The translations under genes were made by a program, and so were the position numbers. From Saccoglossus kowalevskii (taxonomy: Eukaryota; Hemichordata; Enteropneusta; Harrimaniidae), in assembly GCF_000003605.2 (NCBI RefSeq), contig NW_003138322.1:222916-252198 (forward strand): 29,283 nt of DNA. The letters run 5' to 3'. Within the stretch, counting starts at the first letter, position 1. The number at the start of each line of letters is the position of its first letter. The notes beneath the pieces are model-generated. The model saw only the letters and a program-made list of their open reading frames with translations. It was not told the DNA's origin and made no database searches. Of the stretch, positions 1-9,937 are shown in pieces.

Positions 1-539
1 CCCTATTGCCCAATACTTATTATTTCTACAGCTACAATTCAGTGGACAGAAAAAATGCATAATGAGCCCACAATCATAGAATGAAAACTCGATGATGAGT
101 TATTTATGTCATTGATAAACTTCTACTGGTACTTGGATACATAAATATAAAATTCCCCAGGAATACATCCTGATATGATTTTGAGGTGATGTCCACCAAG
201 AGGGGGTGATGTCTACTGAGAGGAGGTGGCGTTGACATGCTGGACCATAATAGATTGGTAGATAGGAAAAGTAGGATAATTGCATACCTCGGATCTAGTG
301 GGAACCCAATTTGCAGTTGTTTGTATTCACTGTGAATAGCCATGAATTAAGATTTCATCCCTCTCAATCAATAATGGAATGTCCCATACTAAAAGTTCAA
401 CAGCAGGATTACACCACTGTACGAGGTGAATAGGGGGGTTTAGAGTTATGGGCTAATTAGCTAACCAAGGTGTTTTGATATTCTAATTGCTAGACACTTG
501 AAGTTCACTAAAAAATGGCACACATGAATAGCAAGCTTA
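1..539. other. 3' flank of the gene
   Basis: Apart from the exon-like segment at 288-329 and the polyadenylation region, I see no gene or repeat here. Confidence 0.5.
288..329 (-). CDS. Isolated exon-like segment downstream of the stop
   Basis: The acceptor CATGGCTATTCACAG precedes 329 and the donor CCGAG|GTATGC follows 288. The 42-bp segment encodes EYKQLQIGFPLDP in its only sensible frame (1+39+2). It lies beyond the stop and polyadenylation signal of the main gene, and its phase does not match the GTGAGT donor inside the terminal exon. It may belong to another minus-strand gene or be chance. Confidence 0.22.
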
Positions 540-545
540 TTTATT
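540..545 (-). terminator. Polyadenylation signal AATAAA
   Basis: The plus strand reads TTTATT, which is AATAAA on the minus strand, about 180 nt beyond the TAA stop at 725-727. The minus strand then reads TGTGTGCCATTTTTT around 513-528, the GU/U-rich downstream element expected after a cleavage site. This implies a 3' UTR of roughly 190-200 nt ending near 525. Confidence 0.55.
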
Positions 546-724
546 TGATATCCAGTCAGAGATGTATAATACATAAAGCCTGGGGCAATAAAAAGACTTT
601 AAGTGGGGTTGGCAGAACTAAAGATAGGAGGGGACAAACCAGTTTAGTAGGCAGACCCTTATGGTACAAATACAATGGGGGTGTGAAATCTGGTTAAAAT
701 CAAAGGCCCAAAGCTGTATTGAAG

Positions 725-830
725 TTAGTCAAATGCTTCTAAAATGTCCAAATACTCACAGAATAGAGTAATACAATTAGGTAAATATTCTGCAGCCCCT
801 TCTCTATCCATATATACACACACAATTCTA
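725..830 (-). CDS. Terminal coding exon with stop codon
   Basis: The acceptor AAATATCTGCAG precedes 830. One leftover base and 34 codons follow, then TAA at 725-727. The peptide includes MDREGAAEYLPNCITLF and ends EYLDILEAFD. The incoming phase (one base) matches the preceding exon if that exon ends at 910 with two spare bases. A good donor-like GTGAGT lies inside at about 753-758, so a variant splicing further downstream is possible. I prefer read-through to the stop because the following polyadenylation signal is well placed and no downstream exon fits the spliced phase. No known domain was recognised. Confidence 0.68.
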
Positions 831-909
831 CTGCAGATATTTTCATTTCCAAATGCATTATTATTATTTATTGTGCTAAAATACAGTTTCCTCACTTCTC
901 TAGGTACAC

Positions 910-1021
910 TTGTATACCAGGGTTTGGACTTCATGAAGGCTTAGATGCCCAATGATGCCTTTGTAGTGTTTGCCTCCAAATGGCATAGCTACAGGAATAT
1001 TGTTCCTCAGAAATTCAAACC
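910..1021 (-). CDS. Internal coding exon near the C-terminus
   Basis: The acceptor TATATATAGCAG precedes 1021. The exon runs 2+108+2 bases and encodes a peptide containing RNNIPVAMPFGGKHYKGIIG and HLSLHEVQTLVY. The donor after 910 is AA|GTGTAC. An alternative donor, CTG|GTATAC, lies 8 bases earlier in the exon but would break phase with the terminal exon. The 79-nt intron to 830 is short but plausible. The upstream junction is odd: the intron to 1064 would be only 42 nt and the phases disagree by one base. The peptide itself looks strongly protein-like. Confidence 0.68.
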
Positions 1022-1063
1022 CTGCTATATATATTACTGGTACATATATTATCTAAATCTCAC

Positions 1064-1124
1064 CTCATCCTCGCTGTCATCATCACTAATGAGTAGGTCA
1101 GCACTCAAGTCATGGGCTTGTGTT
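1064..1124 (-). CDS. Acidic coding exon (DDDSEDE)
   Basis: This has nearly ideal splice signals: a long pyrimidine tract ending TTTTATTTTGTAG before 1124, and GAG|GTGAGA after 1064. Only one frame is open (1+60 bases). It encodes TQAHDLSADLLISDDDSEDE, a serine/acidic stretch of the kind phosphorylated by casein kinase 2 in other proteins, though that is only an inference here. The incoming phase matches the exon at 1185-1215 across a 60-nt intron. The outgoing phase (0) does not match the next exon, which starts with two spare bases. Confidence 0.72.
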
Positions 1125-1184
1125 CTACAAAATAAAAAGAAAACATCATATGATAGTATACAAGCTTTTTTGCATGCAATATAC

Positions 1185-1215
1185 CGGGGTACAGAATCAG
1201 CAGTTGTATGGCTGC
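1185..1215 (-). CDS. Small internal coding exon
   Basis: The acceptor GAGTTGCTCAG precedes 1215 and the donor CCCCG|GTATAT follows 1185. The 31-bp exon reads 2+27+2 and encodes SHTTADSVP plus shared codons at both ends. It receives one base from the exon at 1901-1991 and gives two to the exon at 1064-1124, so it restores the frame between two stronger exons. Its small size means it would be easy to propose by chance; the double phase match is the main support. Confidence 0.5.
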
Positions 1216-1818
1216 CTGAGCAACTCTTTATGTGACAACCAAATCCTGAAACTGGTTACGCATTTTTTTTCTTCTAGAAATCACAATTTGTATATGCCAT
1301 ATTGATAGTCCTGAACAGCATCATCATTTCGATGGAAAAATCTTCAGTTTTAAAATTAGTTCTTGTCTCCAGATACATGTAGATAAACTAGTAAACCAGA
1401 AATTTGAAATTTGTTTTGATTAAGAACCAATAAAAATTATTGTACAATTACATTTTCATGTGGATAACCAGTTTTTCCAGAGTGGTTGTATGTTTTTTAA
1501 TTTCAACCTATTTATATTTGAGAATACCTGTAAGTACCCATATATGTACATAGCATATTCACAGGTGAACATTCAGACAATAAACATCATGTATACATGT
1601 ATACCATTCCCTTTGTCAAAACGTATTATGATGTAGACAGATTTTATACATCAAACCGTCAATAAAAGCTATTTTCGGTTTACATGTGTATGTGAACTAT
1701 GGACAGTACTGTTATGTATAACACAATTTAGTTTAAAAAGCTGAATGACAAAATTATAAAATATTTCCAAAAACAAGTTGAATCAGAACAGAAGAAAATC
1801 AATGGATCACAAGAACAT

Positions 1819-1880
1819 TTCAACAACAGCAATAACAACATTAACACCACCACCACCACCAACAACAACAACAACCTCCT
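1819..1880. repeat. Triplet microsatellite (AAC)n/(ACC)n
   Basis: Imperfect runs of AAC, then CAC, then AAC. It begins about 20 bp inside the intron that follows the exon ending at 1901. On the gene strand it reads GTT/GGT repeats, which extend an open frame of leucine and valine codons that is not real coding sequence. Confidence 0.9.
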
Positions 1881-1900
1881 CCTTATCTCACTGTTCTTAC

Positions 1901-1991
1901 CCACTCTGATAAGTAATGGTTTATTCCAAAAGTTGGCCTCCTCATAGAAATGAAACAGTGGAACATGTAAAATTACCTGGAATAGCAATTT
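1901..1991 (-). CDS. Internal coding exon
   Basis: The acceptor ATACTATTTATTCAG precedes 1991 and the strong donor GTGG|GTAAGA follows 1901. The 91-bp exon starts in phase 0 and ends with one spare base. It encodes a hydrophobic-aromatic peptide including LFQVILHVPLFHFYEEANFW and NKPLLIRV. An apparent 36-nt intron inside it (GTAATT...GAG at 1976-1941) is unnecessary because the frame stays open through it. A CAA/CAC triplet repeat begins just inside the following intron. Confidence 0.68.
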
Positions 1992-2634
1992 CTGAATAAA
2001 TAGTATTTACAGGACAAACAACATCGGGATTCACACTGATCATATACTTGGAAAGAGCTGATAATGCAGATTACAGCACCATTAATTCAAACAGCAGACA
2101 TACTTGGACACAACAAGCCAATTGAAAAGAAGAAATGGCATACGATAACAAAGTCTATGTTCACAAACCCCTGCCATTATTGAAACGCAAGCAAGCGGAA
2201 CAAGGCATATTTTACTCTAATAACAGTGGACCAGGCCAATAGTAACGGCACTAAAACAACAAACGATAAAGTGCGGTCAGAGAACAATCACTATGGAATG
2301 GCGTTGGTTTCAGCTGATCTACATCACCGAAAAGACACATGTTTCGTTCACGTGTGCATAGCTATAACTACACCCATGAATAGAGGCGCCACTCTTGACC
2401 GATCAGCTAAATACGTTCTAAAGTTGGTCAATAGAAATTTGTAAACACAGGTAAACAAATTGAGTGTCAGATAAACACAGGTAAGGTTAGCCAACTATTT
2501 AACAATTGATTGGGGATGTTAACCCACCAAAAGTGGGGAAAGTAGTATAGATAAAGTGGATAAGAATGTGGACATGTTGACTAGTAACCTAGTAAATTAT
2601 GGCTTCCATTAAGGGGTTGACCCATAAGAAACTT

Positions 2635-2650
2635 GGGGGGGGGGGGGGGG
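2635..2650 (+). repeat. Poly-G run (16 G)
   Basis: Uninterrupted G homopolymer in an intron. Such runs can form G-quadruplexes and are prone to length error in assemblies. Confidence 0.95.
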
Positions 2651-3644
2651 TCCACAGGTAAACAAAATGACAAAAATTTATATAAAAAGAAAATCTTACT
2701 CAAAACTTACTGAGAGAAGAAATAAAATAATTTACACAGATTTTGCACAATCTCCTCTCCCGCAAATTATAATGGTTTAAAACATAGTCGGCAGAAATGC
2801 CTGAACAGGAACAAAATTGAACTAAAATTTAATCATCACCTTTTCAACCATACTATTTAGTTAATTAATTACAATTCAATTTTCCCTTTCAAAATTTGGA
2901 TTCCTGTTACAGCATAATTTTTTTTTAAATACATACAATAGCACAGATATTGGTGAACATCACTGTAAATGTAGCGATTAAAAGGTGAAGACATTGGACT
3001 TCCATAACATACCCACACTAATCATGCACAGATCAGCGAGTCTGTGCAAGGTATTGTGTTAAACACAATTGACTATTTTTACACCACGAAATACCAGAAA
3101 AAGTCTGTGTTTGACTTTGTTAATATTATAATCATTTTGTTTCTTCAGCTAACATTATCCTTTGACTAAATACTTTACTTTCATTGAATGTTCTGGGGCC
3201 ACACCATGACATATTAATTCACCTATATTATAATTGATCACCATTGGTCTCAAAACATTCACTGTTTCAGAAAATCAGCAGTGCACCAAAACATTTCTCA
3301 ACCGGCAATTTGAGCACTGGGATATTTCTGCTAGATTCATATAATACCGGGTGGTCTCTTCATTAACAGTGTTTAGATAGGACAAGGATTTGCTAGGATT
3401 GTACTACTTTAAAGCACAGACATATGGGTGACATACTGGAAACTTTATACTCAGTTGGTATGCATTTATTGGTTGTAGCAACTAAACAAACACTGTACTT
3501 GATCCTTTCCTAAGAAAGGTACTTTACTTTTAATACATATATATATATGGAGACAAGATGTTAACCACAATCTATCGGTAGTATTTAAAGAATTAGAAAT
3601 TACCAGTTATTGCTGAAATGCTGAGACATTGGTGTGAGTAAAAA

Positions 3645-3656
3645 GGGGGGGGGGGG
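3645..3656 (+). repeat. Poly-G run (12 G)
   Basis: Uninterrupted G homopolymer preceded by AAAA and followed by TGTGTAAAAGGGGG. It is in the same intron as the longer run at 2635-2650. Confidence 0.95.
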
Positions 3657-3859
3657 TGTGTAAAAGGGGGAATCAAGGAAGTAAGGGAAAATTGGCGCAG
3701 GGGTTTGGGCGAAGAAAGCCTTTGGCTCAAGTGAGAATCAGTGCACCCTCTGTAGTCCATTTGATGAACTGTACGCAATTCATTACACTAATTCACTGAC
3801 ATGTCATTGACACAAAAGAAAATAGTACATTGATATAGTGGTCTTGAAAAACATCTTAC

Positions 3860-3900
3860 GAAAGTTACATAATTAGTGACTTGGAAAAACAAAATCCATC
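3860..3900 (-). CDS. Small internal coding exon
   Basis: The acceptor CTGTCTTCTAACAG before 3900 is preceded by a long CTAT/CTGT pyrimidine tract formed by a microsatellite. The donor TTTC|GTAAGA follows 3860. Only the frame with two leading bases is open (2+39). It encodes WILFFQVTNYVTF, a hydrophobic segment. It takes one base from the exon at 4360-4404 (joint codon GGA) and leaves phase 0, matching the exon at 1901-1991. Confidence 0.63.
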
Positions 3901-3907
3901 CTGTTAG

Positions 3908-3944
3908 AAGACAGACAGACAGATAAATCGATAGATAGATAGAT
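3908..3944. repeat. GACA/GATA microsatellite serving as a polypyrimidine tract
   Basis: Tandem AGAC and AGAT units. On the gene strand these read CTGT/CTAT repeats ending a few bases before the acceptor of the exon starting at 3900, so the repeat forms the pyrimidine tract of that splice site. Confidence 0.85.
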
Positions 3945-4359
3945 TTACATGTCAAATCGGAACTGTTTTTATCTTTGATAACAATAAATCTAATCTACCT
4001 ACATCAGACATTCCAAAATTCAGGTATCAACTTATAAACAATAATTATAATGAATTAAATTTGTCAGCTAAATTAACTCAAAGATTGAGTTTAAATCAAT
4101 TGAGGAAATCAGTGAACACTGCGCTTCCACAAGATGGTTATCACATAGAATGTGACCTCAGTGGCTCCGTACTCCACTGAAAGCTCAAATGTCTACATTG
4201 GACATTCTCTGCGCACATATGCCACCTTTCATGCTTTTTTTATATTTATTTACCAATTTCCCATCATTTTGTCCAGGGAATGTGGTTGCCATGACAACCA
4301 AAATCAATCTGCACGCAATTATTTCCAATTCATTGGTTTTGAGAGCGGGAAAACATTAC

Positions 4360-4404
4360 CTGTGAAACCTGCAATTAAATCAAGGTAGTCCATAACAAAG
4401 TGGT
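4360..4404 (-). CDS. Small internal coding exon
   Basis: The acceptor AGTGCTAGTCAG precedes 4404 and the donor CACAG|GTAATG follows 4360. The 45-bp exon reads 2+42+1 and encodes HFVMDYLDLIAGFT. The other two frames contain stops. A second AG four bases further upstream (GTGCTAG) would lengthen the exon by four bases and change its phase. Phase supports the CAG site: one base comes from the exon at 4921-4945 and one base passes to the exon at 3860-3900. Confidence 0.6.
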
Positions 4405-4920
4405 CTGACTAGCACTATTTTTCTTCTCATTAAAAAATACATCAATTTGATGTCCACACGCAAATATCAGAACCACAAGGCTTCCATTAGCACCTTCATT
4501 ATAGCTTACTACATTAAAGCCATTCTGTTATTGACAGAGTTTTTAAATTTCAATGAGTGCTGATTTGAAATAGAAGATTTAATATAACGAAGCAAAAACC
4601 TACAAAGAGTATCGATAATAGATTGCCAGCATGGAAATCTTCTGCGAGGGCTGCTTGTAATACAACAAACACACACACATTTTGGTTTCAGTTTAAAACA
4701 CGCTTCCTGTCGGGATGTATCGTCAACCGTGTGATCTTGACGTCATACAACCAGAGGGAGAACGCAAGTAGTTCTGATTTATTCTGAATAATCACAAAAG
4801 CTATTCATCAAATTCAGCATAGATTGGAAAGCAATTTTCCCTTCTCCTATTTATATCTATTTTTAGGCTCTTTTCTCACACAAAAGAGCTCTTCAAAATG
4901 CATAGCAATGTAATACTTAC

Positions 4921-4945
4921 AACTCAACTTTACAACAGGCAACAC
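4921..4945 (-). CDS. Candidate micro-exon (25 bp)
   Basis: The acceptor ATTATATAG is weak in pyrimidines. The donor GAGTT|GTAAGTAT is strong. In phase 0 it encodes VLPVVKLS with one spare base, linking the exon at 7900-7945 (ends phase 0) to the one at 4360-4404 (needs one base). A second frame is also open (VACCKVE) but does not fit the neighbours. The donor and phase fit are good, but at this length chance cannot be excluded. Confidence 0.45.
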
Positions 4946-5066
4946 CTATATAATTATTTATATGAGCATTACCTATAGTCTAAACCAAAAATCCTGATTT
5001 TATAGCTACCAGGGATGAATCAATTTATAAAAAAAAAAAAAAAACTACAAATCACATTTTCTGCCC

Positions 5067-5345
5067 GACTTTAAAAGCCGATGGCTGTCACGCCACATAT
5101 GCACAACATATATATGAACAAAGATGGCGACTTTAACTGTTGCGCAGAACAACAAGTACAAATATGTTACCAAGCTTTAACAATTAAGGTGGTTGGAAGG
5201 TATCGAAGAGTCACGGGTGGTAATTCGTTCTTGTCGTACCCAGCTCAAAACTCGTACTTGTGATTTCCTTTAGAAGAGTGCATTGAATTGTGGGAAAATT
5301 AATGTTTATCAACACAAATGTTGTACATGTGTGGCACGGCAACCA
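5067..5345. repeat. Dispersed repeat family R1, copy 1 (decayed)
   Basis: Matches 8670-8955 over most of its length. Shared blocks, in the same order, include TTACCAAGCTTTAA, GGAAGGTATCGAA, AAAACTCGTACT and ATGTTTATCA followed by ACAAATG. This copy carries TG/CA where the other has CG (for example TGTACATGTGTGGC against CGCACATGCGCGGT), as expected of an older, deaminated copy. No terminal repeats or poly-A tail are obvious, so the class is unknown. Confidence 0.75.
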
Positions 5346-5722
5346 TCAACCTTTAAAACAAGGCTTCTTCTATTTTCTGAGTTCTAATTTCCATGTCTCC
5401 ATTTGTGAAAGTTCATGTTATGAATTTACATCACTTTGTGAGATGGCTGACATGTATTAGGATTTGGAAGCTAACAATTTAATTATTATCTTGATTTCCA
5501 TGGCAACAATTAATGGTATTATTTGTTTTACAATTGTCCTTTGAGTGGCTATCATTTTTCCTGCCAAAATCTTAGATATTTTTTTTTAAATTTCAATAAT
5601 TTTTTTTTTGAAATCAGCATTTTTAAAACGATTATGTAGGTTCATTTTGTGAAATAAGACATTGGGGTTCTAGGTCAATGTTGTCTGCAGATATTGAAAT
5701 GCAACTGTCCTAGCGATCCTGT

Positions 5723-5768
5723 GATTTGATTTGATTTGAGTTGATTTGATTTGATTTGAGTTGATTTG
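5723..5768. repeat. Pentanucleotide microsatellite (GATTT)n/(GAGTT)n
   Basis: GATTT units interspersed with GAGTT units in two blocks, in the intron between the exons at 7900 and 4945. Confidence 0.85.
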
Positions 5769-6464
5769 GGAAGAAAAACAAATGTTTCATATTTTAAATT
5801 CAAAGACAACTAATCAATCTTGTGGTGGTGACTAATGCCGTCTGAAGAAACTTTCAACACTCATCTCAAAAGAATTATGTAAATACATTTTTACTAACAA
5901 ATGGTAAATATTTTGGTAGTTTGGGACATGAGTTTAACATGTGTTGAATGCCGGTCTTAGTGATAGATCATTGCAAGACATTCTTATATACAGTTACAGT
6001 ATATAAACAGTAAATGCCTTCTCAACAGTACCAAGATTATTTATTTTCATTCCAGAAAGAAATAAAAATGTTTACAGTTACCGAGAACTGAACAATTTTC
6101 ATTCTCAGATTCTAAATGCAATGGCTCGTGGAGATGGATTAAAACAACACAATTTATCAGTCATTATTTTGACTTCTAGCTATCATGGCAACTGGCCTCT
6201 ATTGACTTAGGTACCATATTGTCCAAGTCACAACTACAATCAGAGAGTTGGATCAGCTGCTACTAAGTCTGTATGTGAGGTTGGTGCGACATTGTTCACA
6301 CACATGTTTACAGACATACTTGTCTGTGTAATTTTTTTACCCCCTACACTTATTCTCAAAACTGTTAAACTTATATTATGCTGATGTAAAATAGAGTTAC
6401 CGTAGTTCAGGTGTATATGAAAGTATAAAGTAATAAAGTAACAATGTTACCAAGGGAAGTCATA

Positions 6465-6612
6465 TGCATAACCATAATCCATTGTGGGTAAATAATAATT
6501 GCAAGGATTTCACCACCTGGGGTTGAGGCTACAAAGCATAGATTGTGGATGCATTGTGGATAATTACTAGAATCTTTCCACCCAGGGTTGCGGCTACTAA
6601 GCATGGATTTCA
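6465..6612. repeat. Imperfect tandem duplication of about 70 bp
   Basis: Two adjacent diverged units share ATTGTGG, GGATAATTA/ATAATAATT, the CCACC-GGGTTG block and GGCTAC-AAGCAT-GATT. The first ends near 6540 and the second near 6612. Non-coding. Confidence 0.6.
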
Positions 6613-7899
6613 GATTTGTTTATTCTTTTCAACTTATAAAAGATCTTTCAAGTTTACTCAAAAACAATCTCGGTAGGTATCAACTTTCTGCTACTTTTCA
6701 CGGTCATGTTAAAGGTGCCTGTTATTTCTCAGGATAATTTGACAAATTTACTTTCATTTTACAAATTTGGATTTTACCTATGCTTAAAAACATTTGAATC
6801 CATACTATACAAAATCAAGAATTCTGTCAGCAATTTAAATATACAGATCACTGCAGAAAGGTAAACACTTTGATAGCTTCCTGCAATGCAATATGTCTAA
6901 GACACACACCGCCATGCAGGAGATCCGAGAGTAATCAGCGACAAGGCAAAATATAGAGATACATCAAGTAACCTAGAATCACCTTTGATTAGCCTACACT
7001 TCAGGCAAACAATCAAGACCAATGACACTAATAACTTGGAAACCATATCAAGATTTTTAAACACACATAGCCTGGCAAGATACTGTATTGGTTCGATGCA
7101 CCACTGCTTTACTAACGGTGTGTAAAGGACTAGATTTCCTACTAGACTACGCTTCACTGCTTGGAATGATCATTTTATTTTTATTGATATGCTTCAGTGG
7201 GCTCATATTTCATTTAATACTTTAATTCTATTTGTATATATTATAGCTAATTAGACTGCACTATAGGTAATTAAGTACACAATTCAGTGAGGTTTTTTTT
7301 AATGAAGATGACACTCTGAATTCAACCTTAAGATTGAGTTGTAGGTTCATACATCTTCTTACAAATCCATTATAATTATATTGCAGTAGTACATTAAGTT
7401 TATTTATATAGTTTTCAATCCTTCTTTGCTATGAATATCCGGATTTTTCACATTGATGGCGCTTTAATTTCTAGTGCCAGAATGAGGCTGGGATTTAGTC
7501 GACATCTCAAAAAAACATGCAATTGTTCATTGCTATGGTGATAACTATTTGTCAAAGATGCAAAATGTTTGGCAAATTGTGGTTATTATTTTGTTGTCTA
7601 AGTTTCCAAAAAGCTACTTTTTCATTTCAAGAACTTATCAGCAGTCTAGTAGACCTTACAGAATTGTCCGTACAATTGTCAAAATGAATAGCCTATACTA
7701 CTATTCAGTTAGTGGGACATGTGATCAGCATTGTATGGCATATTTATTGCACAGATAAGCATTACATGCCATATTCATCAGCTAATAGACTGTAATTTTT
7801 ATAGCTACTGAAAACTGGATAGTTTTGTATATTATCTTTATTACTCTGTGTGTACCATTGTATAATGTAACATGTAAGTAGTATCAGTGCATCCATTAC

Positions 7900-7945
7900 C
7901 TGAAATGTACCTATGGCATTATCAATCAATTCAAAATATAACTGG
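7900..7945 (-). CDS. Small internal coding exon
   Basis: The acceptor ATTATTTGCAG precedes 7945 and the donor TTTCAG|GTAATG follows 7900. The 46-bp exon reads 1+45 and encodes QLYFELIDNAIGTFQ. It ends in phase 0, matching the candidate exon at 4921-4945. It needs two bases from upstream, which the weak candidate at 10948-10967 would supply. The codon pattern and both splice sites are convincing even without the neighbours. Confidence 0.68.
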
Positions 7946-8369
7946 CTGCAAATAATAGCCAATGTTTTGTTTTCAGCTTTTTTTTTTGTAAACTACCATG
8001 ATCAAAAGGTACATAAATTATAATGTAATCAAAATTACTCTTCTTTGGTAACTATGATTGGTTTCCATGGCAACCACAGTGTACAATGTTTCCAAGGTAA
8101 ACAGCTTATGCATGGCTGTAGCAACCATTATTTCCGCATACCAACGGGTGCCATGGCTACATTCCATGAACAATGCAGAATGATAAGACACGCACAGCTG
8201 GGAATATACATTTTCTTTGAAAACAAGTTTGTAAAACAAGTCCTGTCATGAAAGAGTCCCTCTTGTTCAATAGTAAACAAAACTGAATTACGGTATGTCA
8301 GCCATTTTAAATGAGAACAAATAACAAAATTTGACTCCAATCTGAAATTAATTTATCAAGGTCCCATCA

Positions 8370-8600
8370 TGTTCAATGTATGTACCAAAGCTTGAATGAT
8401 AGTTGTCCCTGTATGACCGAGATCCAAGTACTGAAATTCTTGATTTTAATGCATTTGGCCATCTTGAATCAGATCATGAAACAAGCACATGTCTTTCAAG
8501 ATGTATGTGCATAATTTGAAAACTACGTCTGCAGGCATGTCCCAAGATACAGATGGTTGTGTATGAAAATGCATGCATACAGACACATGCACACAGAGGT
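8370..8600. repeat. Dispersed repeat family R3, copy 1
   Basis: Contains GGCCATCTTGAATCAGATCATGAAA and, downstream, CAAGATGTATG and CCCAAGATACAGATG. The same blocks occur in the same order at 16040-16240, and a short third fragment lies at 15812-15875. Diverged copies of an unclassified element. Confidence 0.6.
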
Positions 8601-8669
8601 CAATTTAGAAGTTTTCATTTTGGTCTGGTTCACTCATTGGGAAGCCATTTTGTTGATACACATAAACAA

Positions 8670-8955
8670 CTTAAAGGGCGGTAGTCGTAGCGCTGCACAT
8701 GCACGAGATATGGATCGCGATTATGATTGTAGCCCGCACCAACTTGAACAACTTGAGAGGTTACCAAGCTTTAATTAAGTACTTTATTTTGATGTTTGGA
8801 AGGTATCGAAAGAGTCGCCAGCGGTAATTAGTGCAAGTGACGCCTAGGGCAAAACTCGTACTCGCGATTTCATTAGAAAAGCGCATTGGATTATGGGAAA
8901 GCAATGTTTATCAAAACAAATGTCGCACATGCGCGGTGCGAGGACTATCACCTTG
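8670..8955. repeat. Dispersed repeat family R1, copy 2 (CpG-rich)
   Basis: Homologous to 5067-5345 in the same orientation. It is richer in CpG (GGTATCGAAAGAGTCGCC, CTCGTACTCGCG, GTCGCACATGCGCGGTGCG) and so looks like the younger copy. No coding potential survives across the repeat. Confidence 0.75.
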
Positions 8956-9182
8956 TAAGAAGAACAATCTACTTCTGCACTGGAGAAGATCAGTACTCTA
9001 TTATGATAAATAGATAAATAGGTTTTTGTAATGAGATGGAATAATAGTGATTCTAAGTATGTAAATAATTTGAAATCGTCCAAAAAAATTGTTTCTAGCA
9101 ATAATTGGATTACCTAATTGCGAGTTGTATTAAGTTACATAGCAGATGAGATATGAATAAAACTCGACGAGACACAAAGTAC

Positions 9183-9193
9183 GGGGGGGGGGG
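9183..9193 (+). repeat. Poly-G run (11 G)
   Basis: Uninterrupted G homopolymer inside an intron. Confidence 0.95.
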
Positions 9194-9883
9194 AGCAATG
9201 CCAATTGATGGTACTGATATCAATGTGGTCAGTATGAATAGAGCTATTTCATAATTATATAGTCAATCAACATATTATTGTAATATCTGAAGATAGTAAG
9301 TTTACACAAGGTAGTTTAATATTCATCGTTGCTCAAGGCAGACTGTGTCTCAATGTAAATTCTGACAGGAATTACAAATTATTGATTTTTTTTGTATAAA
9401 ATTGATTTTATTTCTCTCACTAGCATACTAACTGGTTAAAATGTCTGGGTGCATGAAGAATACATCAAAACTGTTGGAGGACAAGAGGCTATATTTTCTA
9501 GTGTTGTCAATGAATTAAAACCATTGTAAAAATTAAATTTGATGGTAAGTAGGTCAATTTCTTAAAATGAAAAATGAGGTTATGAAGAAACAGATGTCTG
9601 TGAATAAAGAGTAAACGCTCTGTGAAATATTCATAAATTTATAATACAGTTTATCCCGATTTTACCAAACAATTTCTACATCAATTGCTTATTACCACGA
9701 TTATCAATTGTATAAGTGATTGTACATATGTTCAGTGACCTGATTTTATTTAATATGTACATGTGGTTTGTAGCGGTTTCTATAATCTATGAAAATGCTA
9801 CATATTTTTTCCCCCATAAAAGATCAGTAATCGTAATACTTTCTGACATATTACATTAATCTACTGTACAGACGTACCTACCG

Positions 9884-9897
<14 letters not shown>

Positions 9898-9935
<38 letters not shown>
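9898..9935. repeat. TA dinucleotide microsatellite
   Basis: About 18 uninterrupted TA units within an intron. Confidence 0.95.

Positions 9936-9937
<2 letters not shown>

Larger units (their letters stand above)
1992..3859 (-). other. Intron, mostly without recognisable content
   Basis: This intron separates the coding exons at 3860-3900 and 1901-1991. It contains a 16-bp G run (2635-2650), a 12-bp G run (3645-3656) and a short AT repeat near 3536-3548. A strong decoy acceptor lies at about 2710. No additional exon with a usable phase was found. The stretch near 2160-2440 is less AT-rich than its surroundings, but I see no splice-bounded frame in it. Confidence 0.6.
4946..7899 (-). other. 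Intron with repeats
   Basis: Non-coding stretch between the exons at 7900-7945 and 4921-4945. It holds a poly-A run (5029-5044), one copy of a 275-bp dispersed repeat (5067-5345), a TTGAT-type microsatellite (5723-5768), a tandem duplication (6465-6612) and three X-box-like motifs (near 5493, 6181 and 7530). No exon with consistent phase was found. Confidence 0.6.

Noticed and set aside
1941-1976. 36-nt intron within 1901-1991
   Set aside because: Too short for a normal intron, and the reading frame is open straight through it.
2700-2709. 10-bp micro-exon after a very strong acceptor (TTTATTTCTTCTCTCAG)
   Set aside because: It would have to start in phase 0, which reads TAA at once, and no neighbouring exon supplies another phase.
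7083-7110. GGTTCGATGC, tRNA B-box-like
   Set aside because: No cloverleaf or A box at the right spacing.
6897-7157. 86-codon minus-strand ORF
   Set aside because: No convincing acceptor and donor pair with matching phase.
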